7,344 nucleotides of DNA from Synergistaceae bacterium (GCA_017448375.1 JAFSLR010000368.1:1-7344); one strand, 5' to 3'; positions 1 to 5,981 are shown, counted from the stretch's first letter. The notes: generated from the letters alone by a model not told the origin. Numbers and translations are program-made.

Positions 1-3000
1 ATGCCTTCCTCGCTCAATTAGGCGTTGACGGCTCTGTCGATTACCTAAAGCTGAGACGCAAGCTCATTAACAGCTCCCTAAAGTCGGATCATGATTTGAC
101 TTCTCAGCAGGTTGAAGCTCTCATTTCTGAACGCGATAATATTAATGACTGGCTTTCTCGGCTTGACCCGGATTTGGACAACGGCATTAAAGCTCCGAAA
201 AGACAGAAGCCCAAAATCAGCCAGTCGGATTTACGGCAGGGCATTATGACAGGCTACAGGCTCGGAAGGCAGGAAGAACGCGATTTTTCACAGCTTCATG
301 AAAAACACGCACTTGATACTCAGCGCGATTCACTTTCTGAACGTGAGCAGAAAAGACTTGATGACCTGCGCGCAAAAAGAGAGGCTGACAAAATCCATCA
401 TCAAGAGAGACTGCAAACTATCCTGCAGCGTGAACAGCAAAAACACAACGCTCAACATCAGCGCATGATTGACAGATTCCAGCGCAGAATTAATACCTTC
501 AACCAGAGAATAAACAACATCAAAAACTTCATCGCTCAGTACCGCGAAAGACGAGACATTAAACAAATGGTCAAGTCCATCTTCAGAATGAGCAAGTCTA
601 AATCTATCTCATGGGCTAAACTTCAGGAAATTAACGCGCTTCTGCAAGGTTACAACCTAGACAGAAAAGGTATCAAACACAGGGACTTGTTACGGCAGTT
701 TATCGACATTCAAACTAATGAAGGTGAGCAATACACTCAGGATTTCGCCGACGAGTTCGCTCTGGATAACAACATCACTCAGCAGGACGTTGACGACTTC
801 CTTTCCGTTACTCACATTGAAGATATGACACTTCAGCAGGTGCAAGAGCTTTTTGCTAACGTTAAGGACTTGTTCAGACTGGGACGCGAGGAGTTCGTAC
901 AGTGGCGCAATGAAAGAGATAACCGCAGGGCTGATATGTCCCGCGCTTTGCTAGCTGATTTAGAAGCATTCAAACGGGGCAATACTAGAATTCCTAGAGA
1001 CAACTCCGACTTGACACGCCAATACGTAAGCAATATCGCTCATTCTTACTGGAATTCCGTTCAGCTACCGGGACGTTTCCTGCGCGGACTAGGCGAAAAC
1101 TTCAGGCGTATTTTTGAGGACGGCTTCACGCAGAAACGAGGCGACGCTTTCAGGTGGATTAACCAGAGAGAAAAAGGTTTCTGGGACGCTCTCGAAAAAA
1201 ACGGCGTTTCCATCAAACAGCTTTGGGATAACGCCACTACCATCGACGGGCATAATTTCTCGTGGGAAGAAGCTCTGAGTATCTATCTCGGCATGAAAAA
1301 CGACAAGCACAGGGACGCTATCCTTTACGGCAATTTCGTCGTCAACAACACCGACAGCCTGAAACCCTACACTAACGAACAGGACGCTTTACGGGCTATC
1401 GGCAAAATCATTCAGGCCGTCAATGACAATCCCCGCATGAAGGCTATCGCTGACTGGATCGTCTCAGACTTCAACCAGCACTTCGACAGAATCAATCAGG
1501 CCAATATCGACAACTTCAACAGAGGCATGAACAGAGAAGAAAATTATTCCCCGATGTTCAGGCTTCAGCACCAAAGCGAAAAAGGCGTTAATTCTTTCGA
1601 GATTGAAGCCATGACTATTAACGCCAACAATCCACAAACTCTTCAAGACGTGGCAGATAATTTCCTATTCGAACGCAAAAATTTATCACCCGAACAGCAG
1701 CAGCCCGTTAATCTCAAACTCATCTCCGTCTGGTTCGACGCTATGCACATGCAGGAGTTCAACGCCGCTTTAGGAGGGTATGCCGCCGACATCAGAAGCG
1801 CATTACTTCAGCAAGGCGACAACAGCTCCGTTCAGCAGAACATCAAAGAAAGATTAGGTGATCTTGACTGGAATACTCTCATCGACATTTACAACAATTC
1901 CATCAATGATAACCTGCATAAAGATATGAGTACCGCTGACAAAATCGCGTCCGTCCTCGTCAGGGCTAGAAGTGCCGCTTATGTTCCGTTCAACCCCGCT
2001 ACCGCTTTAAGCCAGTTCGCAAGCTTCGTTACCGCAATGCATTACAATTACGCTGGACGTTATATGCTACGCTCCCTGTGGAAGGCCATTAACGGCGGTA
2101 AACAATTCTTAGAATCTGTCTACGAGAAATCGCCCGAATTACGTTATACCGCAGGAGACCCAATCGACAGCGAGTTTGCTCTCAGCCTCGAAAGAAGACC
2201 GCTTGAATCCAGTAACAAATATCTTAACTCCGTGCTTCAGACGCAACCTGTAAGAACTTCTGCTAACCTCATCAGGCGCGGCTTGGCTTTAGGCTACAAA
2301 GGCGTTCAGGTCATTGACAACTGGACTAAATCCATCGTTTTTGACGCGGTTTATGACAAATACATTGACAGGGGATTATCTCATGAAGAGGCCGTGCGGC
2401 TCGCTGACAGGGCGGTGCGTGATACTCAGCCAGCTTCTACTAACAGGGAAAAGGCACAATTCTCGCGGGGAGGCGCGGTTCACCAGCTCTTCTTCTCCCA
2501 GTTCATGAACGCTCTTATGCCCCTGTTCAACATGACTTTTGTCGATACTGTCTACAATCTCACTCACGGCGGGTGGAATAAAGTTATGGATACGGCATTC
2601 AGACTCGTCGCTGTCGCTGGCACTTTCGCGCTCGCTGGGGTGATTAAGGACTTATTCAACGGCAGACTTCCTTCTGGCCGCGAACGTGAGGACGGCTCCG
2701 TTGATGACATCCCTAACTGGATCGCTGAGACCGAATTGTCTAATCTGCTCAACGTCATTCCCATCGCCAACAGGCTGTTTGACTTGGGAAGCTGGGTCAG
2801 AGGCAGCAAACGCTACAGGGCTTATGACAGACTCACCGAACCTGTCGAACGTATCGTAAAAGGCATTCAGGATTACGGCAAATATGACGGTGAGTTTAAC
2901 GGACAATCCATTGAGAATATCATTCACGGTGCCGCCTTGCTCGGTCTCCCTATTCCCTATTCGGGCATTCGGCAGTTTATGAGGCTCTTCGGGCTGTACG

Positions 3001-3020
3001 GCAATGAGGACAGCAGATAA
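1..3020 (+). CDS. Large virion-associated protein, 5'-truncated by the window (internal virion / large polyvalent protein-like)
   Basis: The frame is open from base 3, so about 1005 C-terminal residues are visible and the true start lies to the left. The TTG at 96 has no ribosome binding site and is not a credible start. Counting from that TTG, residues about 55-165 are highly charged (K/R/Q/E) and look like a long helix or coiled coil. A long mixed helical region follows. Residues about 640-825 are aromatic-rich, with segments such as RSAAYVPFNPATALSQF and FFSQFMNALMPLFNMTF, and a hydrophobic stretch (about 832-851, AFRLVAVAGTFALAGVIKDLF) precedes a short tail. This C-terminal pattern resembles the ends of giant polyvalent or ejection-type proteins of podovirus-like phages and prophages; that is recognition from memory, not a search. 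I see no cysteine in the visible protein. It ends the rightward late block, and a terminator follows at once. A structural or ejected protein is inferred; no catalytic motif was recognised. Confidence 0.6.
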   Translation, partial: AFLAQLGVDGSVDYLKLRRKLINSSLKSDHDLTSQQVEALISERDNINDWLSRLDPDLDNGIKAPKRQKPKISQSDLRQGIMTGYRLGRQEERDFSQLHEKHALDTQRDSLSEREQKRLDDLRAKREADKIHHQERLQTILQREQQKHNAQHQRMIDRFQRRINTFNQRINNIKNFIAQYRERRDIKQMVKSIFRMSKSKSISWAKLQEINALLQGYNLDRKGIKHRDLLRQFIDIQTNEGEQYTQDFADEFALDNNITQQDVDDFLSVTHIEDMTLQQVQELFANVKDLFRLGREEFVQWRNERDNRRADMSRALLADLEAFKRGNTRIPRDNSDLTRQYVSNIAHSYWNSVQLPGRFLRGLGENFRRIFEDGFTQKRGDAFRWINQREKGFWDALEKNGVSIKQLWDNATTIDGHNFSWEEALSIYLGMKNDKHRDAILYGNFVVNNTDSLKPYTNEQDALRAIGKIIQAVNDNPRMKAIADWIVSDFNQHFDRINQANIDNFNRGMNREENYSPMFRLQHQSEKGVNSFEIEAMTINANNPQTLQDVADNFLFERKNLSPEQQQPVNLKLISVWFDAMHMQEFNAALGGYAADIRSALLQQGDNSSVQQNIKERLGDLDWNTLIDIYNNSINDNLHKDMSTADKIASVLVRARSAAYVPFNPATALSQFASFVTAMHYNYAGRYMLRSLWKAINGGKQFLESVYEKSPELRYTAGDPIDSEFALSLERRPLESSNKYLNSVLQTQPVRTSANLIRRGLALGYKGVQVIDNWTKSIVFDAVYDKYIDRGLSHEEAVRLADRAVRDTQPASTNREKAQFSRGGAVHQLFFSQFMNALMPLFNMTFVDTVYNLTHGGWNKVMDTAFRLVAVAGTFALAGVIKDLFNGRLPSGREREDGSVDDIPNWIAETELSNLLNVIPIANRLFDLGSWVRGSKRYRAYDRLTEPVERIVKGIQDYGKYDGEFNGQSIENIIHGAALLGLPIPYSGIRQFMRLFGLYGNEDSR

Positions 3021-3027
3021 CACAAAT

Positions 3028-3054
3028 CCCCCGGACTTACCCGGGGGCTTTTTT
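3028..3054 (+). terminator. Rho-independent terminator of the late virion gene
   Basis: A perfect 7-bp stem, CCCCCGG (3028-3034) and CCGGGGG (3041-3047), has a 6-nt ACTTAC loop and is followed by C and six T. It starts 7 nt after the TAA of the virion gene. Read leftward, the same hairpin follows the stop of the 3054-3491 gene, but its tail is only ATTTG, so termination in that direction should be weaker. Confidence 0.88.
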
Positions 3055-3491
3055 CATGGCCGCAGAGTCTTCAGCAGTTCCGCGTTGTTCTCCGCGATCA
3101 ACCGCTTCACGTCTTCTAGTGTTACTGTGGGGCGCGACTCTTTCACACTCTGAAATATCTTTTGCACTATCGGAAGACATATTATTATCCCCAATAACAC
3201 TATCAGCCAGTAGATATTCTCTCGCAAATCCCCTATCCGCAACTCCAAACTATGATGTATGCTATCTATTCGCTCATTCAATTTCTGGTAATTATCATCT
3301 ACTCGCCTCGATAACGATTCCAGTTTCGCATTCATCACTTGAAATTCTCCCCGTATCTCATTCATAAACGCTTCCATTTTCGCATCAAATACATCACGCC
3401 GGACATATACGCTCATATCCTCAGAGACTGCTCCATTACTCGCACCGCTCATTATCAGCACTAAGCCTATTACTGACAGTAGCTTTCGCAT
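3054..3491 (-). CDS. Exported membrane-anchored coiled-coil protein, copy A (unknown function)
   Basis: 145 residues from ATG 3491, with GGAG 9 nt upstream. Residues 1-20 form a typical signal peptide (MRK, hydrophobic core, SGASNG). The mature N-terminus AVSEDMSVYVRRDVF follows. Residues about 36-92 are charged and heptad-like, probably coiled coil. Residues about 93-112 (IYWLIVLLGIIICLPIVQ) form a membrane segment, and the C-terminal tail contains VTLEDVKRLI. The expected topology puts the coiled coil outside the cytoplasmic membrane and the C-terminus inside. It is a paralog of the 4497-4952 gene: GAVSEDMSVYVRRDVF is identical in both, while the coiled coils have diverged. It is the last gene of the left unit, 17 nt after the Abi-alpha-like gene, so probably co-transcribed with it. 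No family was recognised. A lysogeny-expressed exclusion protein is a guess from context; a lysis accessory protein is less likely because it runs against the late genes. Confidence 0.85.
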   Translation of the reverse strand: MRKLLSVIGLVLIMSGASNGAVSEDMSVYVRRDVFDAKMEAFMNEIRGEFQVMNAKLESLSRRVDDNYQKLNERIDSIHHSLELRIGDLRENIYWLIVLLGIIICLPIVQKIFQSVKESRPTVTLEDVKRLIAENNAELLKTLRP

Positions 3492-3508
3492 TCTAATCTA
3501 CTCCGCTT

Positions 3509-4180
3509 TTACGATGACTCTTTCTCTGACAACGAAGCCGTACACGCATACAGAAATTCTCGCCCGTATTCCGTCAAGTAAGGGCTTCCTGTTTGCACCG
3601 CTTTTTGTTTCCCCAGCACTGCTCCCCATGTTCGATCCTCACGTCCTGTTTCGCTTCCATCGATTTCTAGCTCACTTGGAACTTCTCCTTCCGCCTTGAG
3701 CACTTCCACTTCGTGATATATATCTATCAGTCCATTCTTGAACAGCTTACGGATTATTGCTACTTCAGACTTACTCCCTTCAGGCTTCAGCTCTTCTCCT
3801 TCCTCTTCACTGCTCTTCAGCCTCATCAAAAAGTCTATGTCCTCTCCATTAAGCTCCTGAATTATATGTATGAAACTCACATAATCACCGTCATTATCGT
3901 ACTGTCCTGATATATGCCGCGCAAACAAATTCTGCAACAGTTCCCGCTGGCTATCCGTCTCCAATTCTGACAGCGTACGTACCGCCGTCAACGGGATTTG
4001 AAGTTTCTCCTCAAAGTACTTCTCGTAATCTACTTTTAGCCCGTACTCCAATAGTTGCGACTTTATTCCCTCTACCGCTTTTATTGCACTTTCCATTCGT
4101 CTTTTCATAACCTTATTTTGCACGTCTGGCGCAAACAAATCAAGCAGCAAAGGCGCATTTTCGGCTAACATATTCAGCAT
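3509..4180 (-). CDS. Abi-alpha (DUF4393)-like protein, putative phage-defence gene
   Basis: 223 residues from ATG 4180, with GAGGT 9 nt upstream and an in-frame TGA just before that site, so the start is well fixed. The layout recalls the Abi-alpha/DUF4393 family: an N-terminal helical part with KRRMESAIKAVEGIK (about 26-40); a central block LTAVRTLSELETDSQRELLQNLFARHI (about 64-90), split here as the family-like 'L..L..E.D.ELQ.L.A..L' pattern; a serine-phenylalanine helix SFIHIIQELNGEDIDFL (102-118); then IIRKLFKNGLIDI (142-154) and a C-terminal YLTEYGREFLYAC (201-213), like the LT..G..F..AC endings of that family. No signal peptide or clear membrane segment is seen, so it is probably cytoplasmic. 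Family members have been linked to abortive infection, but no mechanism can be read here. It lies between the repressor remnant and the coiled-coil gene, exactly where the right unit has no gene. The family call is from memory and moderately confident. Confidence 0.6.
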   Translation of the reverse strand: MLNMLAENAPLLLDLFAPDVQNKVMKRRMESAIKAVEGIKSQLLEYGLKVDYEKYFEEKLQIPLTAVRTLSELETDSQRELLQNLFARHISGQYDNDGDYVSFIHIIQELNGEDIDFLMRLKSSEEEGEELKPEGSKSEVAIIRKLFKNGLIDIYHEVEVLKAEGEVPSELEIDGSETGREDRTWGAVLGKQKAVQTGSPYLTEYGREFLYACTASLSEKESS

Positions 4181-4197
4181 TCCATCACTACCTCACT

Positions 4198-4455
4198 TCA
4201 CGCCGTCGCTATTGACGGATTTCCTAATGAAGCAAGCACTAAACGTTCAAACAGTGTCCGCGTTTCGGGCGTATTCGGTAGTTCTAGCCGTGACCCGTTA
4301 CGTTCCCAGATTAGCGCATTCCCGGCAGGAGGGATTTCTGACTCTGTTTTCGGTTCTGCTACTTTCACTTCGCGATTAATTCTAGGACTTTCTCCCATTT
4401 GGTTAGGCTGCAATCCCATTAAGTATTCTACAGAGGTGTTCAAGGCCTCAGCTAT
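4198..4455 (-). pseudogene. Truncated XRE-family repressor (C-terminal remnant)
   Basis: The translated fragment begins IAEALNTSVEYLMG, the usual last helix of an XRE/Cro-CI DNA-binding domain. An in-frame TAG (4456-4458) stands directly before it, so the helix-turn-helix is gone. The C-terminal part matches the intact repressor at 4971-5333: PNTPETR is shared, then xLxERLxLAS, and both end in ATA-stop. Even the following DNA, GCGTGAAGTGAGG, is the same in both copies. An ORF can be opened at TTG 4443, but GAGG is only 2 nt away and no good start is visible, so it is best read as a relic. The tail has kept its frame without any frameshift, so either truncation was recent or the tail still has some use. 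It lies 17 nt upstream of the Abi-alpha-like gene. Confidence 0.75.
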
Positions 4456-4471
4456 CTAAAGTAACAAAATT

Positions 4472-4498
4472 CCCCCGGTCATCCCGGGGGCTTTTTTT
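4472..4498. terminator. Second copy of the CCCCCGG hairpin terminator
   Basis: The stem CCCCCGG (4472-4478) and CCGGGGG (4484-4490) has a TCATC loop, with seven T on the + side and AATTTTG on the - side. Sequence and surroundings match the hairpin at 3028-3054, including a TAACA just before it. No + strand gene ends upstream here, so the strong T tract on the + side looks inherited from a duplicated unit. Its present use is probably to end the leftward transcript of the 4497-4952 gene, perhaps with readthrough into the left unit. Confidence 0.8.
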
Positions 4499-4952
4499 AT
4501 GCCTGCGGGCGGTTCGCTAGTTTCTCATCCAGTAAACGATTCACATCCTCAAGCGTCAGAGATGGAACTGAATTTCCCCATTTCGGCAGCTTGTCCCGCA
4601 CTTTTGGCCATGCTATCAATATACCGATTGCCGCTAGCCACAAATATATTCCGTTACGCAGGTCATCTATTCGCGAGTTTACACTGTCCAGTCTCTTGTC
4701 TAATCCGTCTACTCGCCCTGAAAGATTTGATACTCGGTCGGACAGGTTAGACACTCGGTCGGATAAATCATTTATCGCCTTGCGCTGTTCCTTCAACTCA
4801 TCAAGTATCCTTCCCATGTTCGCATTCATATTCTGCATGTACACCTCAAACACATCCCGCCGCACGTACACACTCATATCCTCTGAGACTGCTCCGTAAC
4901 TCGTACCGCTTGTCGTCAGCAATACAATCATTACTGCTAGTATCTTCCGCAT
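4497..4952 (-). CDS. Exported membrane-anchored coiled-coil protein, copy B (unknown function)
   Basis: 151 residues from ATG 4952, with a strong GAGGGGGGTGA site just upstream. Residues 1-20 form a signal peptide, followed by the mature N-terminus AVSEDMSVYVRRDVF, identical to copy A. Residues about 45-100 are a strong coiled coil that includes the heptads SDRVSNL, SDRVSNL and SGRVDGL. Residues about 102-115 (IYLWLAAIGILIAW) form a membrane segment, and the tail holds SLTLEDVNRLLDEKLA. The gene starts 18 nt after the repressor stop, so repressor and membrane protein form one leftward unit that should be on in the lysogenic state. No known family was recognised. The fixed outer N-terminus and fixed inner tail, with a coiled coil that varies between paralogs, suggest a partner-binding or exclusion role; that is inference. 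Confidence 0.85.
   Translation of the reverse strand: MRKILAVMIVLLTTSGTSYGAVSEDMSVYVRRDVFEVYMQNMNANMGRILDELKEQRKAINDLSDRVSNLSDRVSNLSGRVDGLDKRLDSVNSRIDDLRNGIYLWLAAIGILIAWPKVRDKLPKWGNSVPSLTLEDVNRLLDEKLANRPQA
4711..4773 (-). repeat. Three tandem 21-bp heptad-coding repeats
   Basis: ACTCG occurs at 4711, 4732 and 4753, exactly 21 bp apart. The last two units share ACTCGGTCGGA. On the - strand each unit encodes one heptad of the coiled coil, SDRVSNL-like. Adding or losing units would lengthen or shorten the coil without a frameshift. Copy A of this gene lacks these units. Confidence 0.8.
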
Positions 4953-4970
4953 TACTTCACCCCCCTCACT

Positions 4971-5333
4971 TCACGCTGTCGCTACTTTGCTCCCCATTGA
5001 TGCCAATGCAAGACGTTCTATTAACGATCGCGTTTCAGGCGTATTCGGAAATACAACTCGATTCTTTCCTCCCCATTCATATACTAAACTTCTTTCCGGC
5101 GGCGTTTCTTCATTTGACGCTTTTATTAATTCTGATGACTCTGATAGCAGACTTTCCGCAGATACGTTCAGTGATTCTGCCAATTTTATTATCATCGCTG
5201 TATCGGGACCTTTGTCGGTTTCCTGCTCCCATCTACGTATAGTCGTTTCATGTACTCCAACTCGTTCTGCTAATTGCGGCTGAGTCATTCCTGATTTTTT
5301 CCGTAATTCCCTTATTCGTTTTCCAATTCCCAT
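4971..5333 (-). CDS. XRE/Cro-CI family repressor (CI-like)
   Basis: 120 residues. ATG 5333 is chosen because GAGGTGA (5345-5339) lies 5 nt upstream; an in-frame GTG at 5342 falls inside that site. Residues about 4-60 are a classic helix-turn-helix domain: RIRELRKKSGMTQPQLAE, the recognition segment VGVHETTIRRWE (25-36), and KLAESLNVSAESLL. The C-terminal part (about 80-120) carries PNTPETRSLIERLALAS and is shared with the truncated repressor at 4198-4455; it may serve dimerisation or another contact. There is no S24/LexA-type peptidase domain, so RecA-driven self-cleavage is unlikely. It is transcribed divergently from the early operon, across a region with four putative operators, and heads a leftward unit with the membrane protein at 4497-4952. 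The role as lysogenic repressor is inferred from family and position. Confidence 0.87.
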   Translation of the reverse strand: MGIGKRIRELRKKSGMTQPQLAERVGVHETTIRRWEQETDKGPDTAMIIKLAESLNVSAESLLSESSELIKASNEETPPERSLVYEWGGKNRVVFPNTPETRSLIERLALASMGSKVATA

Positions 5334-5355
5334 TCCATTCACCTCGCTTATTTTT

Positions 5356-5384
5356 ATATTAGCAAGTTTGCTCGGTTTCTTAAA
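5356..5384 (-). promoter_or_regulatory. Putative leftward promoter of the repressor
   Basis: On the - strand, TTTAAG (5384-5379) and TAATAT (5361-5356) are 17 nt apart. Both match the sigma70 consensus only partly. The putative operator at 5362-5379 fills the spacer, which suits repressor autoregulation. The predicted start near 5349 leaves a leader of about 16 nt, just enough for the ribosome binding site. Confidence 0.4.
5362..5379 (+). promoter_or_regulatory. Putative operator O1 (GCAAGTTTGCTCGGTTTC)
   Basis: First of four 18-bp related sites. It shares GYAA at the left and TCGGTT at positions 11-16, and lies between the -35 and -10 of the leftward promoter. The overlapping AGCAAGTTTGCT (5361-5372) is an imperfect palindrome with 5-bp arms. 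Confidence 0.5.
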
Positions 5385-5408
5385 GAGTATTCACAATCGC
5401 TTTACCAT

Positions 5409-5426
5409 GCAATATTAATCGGTTTT
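5409..5426 (+). promoter_or_regulatory. Putative operator O2 (GCAATATTAATCGGTTTT)
   Basis: Matches O4 at 15 of 18 positions. It ends 2 bp before the TTGACA of the rightward promoter, so bound repressor would touch or block the -35 region. Confidence 0.55.
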
Positions 5427-5428
5427 TC

Positions 5429-5456
5429 TTGACAGAATAAAAATAACATGTATAAT
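5429..5456 (+). promoter_or_regulatory. Strong rightward early promoter (sigma70 consensus)
   Basis: TTGACA (5429-5434) and TATAAT (5451-5456) are both perfect consensus hexamers, 16 nt apart. Transcription would start near 5463 and enter the early operon. Putative operators O2 and O3 flank it, as expected for a repressed phage early promoter. Confidence 0.85.
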
Positions 5457-5461
5457 ACCAA

Positions 5462-5479
5462 GTAAATTAACTCGGTTAC
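5462..5479 (+). promoter_or_regulatory. Putative operator O3 (GTAAATTAACTCGGTTAC)
   Basis: Matches O4 at 13 of 18 positions, and its outer four bases are inverted repeats (GTAA/TTAC). It covers the predicted start of the early transcript. Confidence 0.55.
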
Positions 5480-5506
5480 GCAATAAAACAACTACGAACA
5501 AGGCGA

Positions 5507-5524
5507 GTAACTTTAATCGGTTTT
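5507..5524 (+). promoter_or_regulatory. Putative operator O4 (GTAACTTTAATCGGTTTT)
   Basis: Fourth related site, 45 bp after O3 and inside the transcribed leader. It may aid cooperative binding or looping with O2 and O3, or act as a roadblock. Its near identity to O2, which lies outside any gene, argues for a conserved binding site. Confidence 0.5.
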
Positions 5525-5641
5525 TAGGAACAGCAACACCGCAAGCCCTGTAAAAAGGCAGTCGGACGGCAATAGGCTATGACCACGCCCGCAAGACAGC
5601 TTCAAGTTTTTTGACAATTTCAGAGAGTTTTTTTCGCGAAG

Positions 5642-5657
5642 GGAGGTGATCTATTTG
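5642..5657 (+). promoter_or_regulatory. Ribosome binding site with TTG start
   Basis: GGAGGTGATC (5642-5651) is a full-length match to the 16S rRNA 3' tail complement. TTG follows 8 nt after GGAGG. This decides the start at 5655 over the in-frame GTG at 5646, which lies within the site. Confidence 0.8.
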
Positions 5658-5834
5658 AATATCCTAGTTTCTTTCCTCTCTAGCCTTCAGCTTCACAAAC
5701 TCATTGACGCTTGGGCTTTTGCCATCAAGTTTAACGCCATTGCCCGCGCTATCGCTCCTTTGGGCTTCGTTGGTTGCGTCGGCTTGATTCTGGTGTTTGG
5801 CGGCAAAATCCTGTTAGAGCTTTTACAAAGCTGA
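5655..5834 (+). CDS. Small single-pass membrane protein (unknown function)
   Basis: 59 residues from TTG 5655, starting MNILVSFLSS. The first half is weakly amphipathic (LQLHKLIDAWAFAIKFNAIARAIA). Residues about 34-56 (APLGFVGCVGLILVFGGKILLELL) form one hydrophobic, glycine-containing membrane segment. It is the first gene after the rightward early promoter, so it should be made early on infection or induction. 147 nt separate it from the antirepressor gene, and no terminator is seen in that gap. No family was recognised. Small early membrane proteins of phages often act on the host envelope or exclusion, but nothing in the sequence proves this. The very strong ribosome binding site supports it being a real gene. 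Confidence 0.7.
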   Translation: MNILVSFLSSLQLHKLIDAWAFAIKFNAIARAIAPLGFVGCVGLILVFGGKILLELLQS

Positions 5835-5981
5835 TCTACTTTAATTTCACTAGTCGTTCGCCCTCTCTCTGAACTCATAAATAGGCTTCATTGAACCAGC
5901 TCCGCGCAGGCTTTTCCGCTCGTCTTCGGCCTGTCGGAACATTACAAAGGCGCGCAATTCATTTGAAAGAAGGTTATATCC

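Larger units (their letters stand above)
3018..4455 (-). repeat. Left copy of the duplicated lysogeny unit
   Basis: Read leftward, this copy holds the repressor C-terminal remnant, the Abi-alpha-like gene, coiled-coil gene copy A and the CCCCCGG hairpin. Its left edge TAACACAAATCCCCCGG (3018-3034) matches the right copy at 4462-4478 in 15 of 17 bases. The two copies are strongly diverged apart from short conserved blocks. Confidence 0.65.
4462..5333 (-). repeat. Right copy of the duplicated lysogeny unit
   Basis: Read leftward, this copy holds the complete repressor, coiled-coil gene copy B and the CCCCCGG hairpin. Shared blocks with the left copy are the repressor tail plus GCGTGAAGTGAGG, the signal peptide/VYVRRDVF block, the TLEDV tail and the hairpin. 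The Abi-alpha-like gene is missing here. Confidence 0.65.
5457..5654 (+). other. Long early-operon leader with no recognised gene
   Basis: About 190 nt lie between the predicted start near 5463 and the first start codon at 5655. The stretch holds O3 and O4 and two T-rich runs (5607-5612, 5628-5634). The only short ORF seen is ATG 5579 (MTTPARQLQVF), without a convincing ribosome binding site. Together with 5334-5456, this is the only gap of over 300 bases without a gene in the window. Confidence 0.5.

Noticed and set aside
96..98. TTG 96 as the start of the large virion gene
   Set aside because: No ribosome binding site precedes it and the frame is open to the window edge, whereas credible TTG starts in this window all have GGAGGTGA.
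3056..3367. + strand ORF of 103 codons opposite the left coiled-coil gene
   Set aside because: It is the antisense frame of a gene with a clear paralog, signal peptide and ribosome binding site; no start signal of its own.
5361..5372. AGCAAGTTTGCT palindrome as a separate operator type
   Set aside because: It occurs only once, and most of it is explained by the repeated 18-bp site that starts at 5362.
5545..5559. GCCCTGTAAAAAGGC resembles the lambda boxB hairpin
   Set aside because: Only about 3 bp can pair, the loop is too long and no clear boxA lies nearby, so an N-type antitermination site is not supported.
5611..5616. Second TTGACA as a promoter for the small membrane protein
   Set aside because: At the right distance the sequence is TCGCGA-like, with no usable -10.
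5907..5933. CAGGC / GCCTG inverted repeat as a terminator before the antirepressor
   Set aside because: Five-bp arms, a 17-nt loop and no T tract.
5851..5943. Short - strand ORF of 30 codons (begins MFRQAEDERK) between the small membrane gene and the antirepressor
   Set aside because: No ribosome binding site and it runs against the early operon; too short to support.
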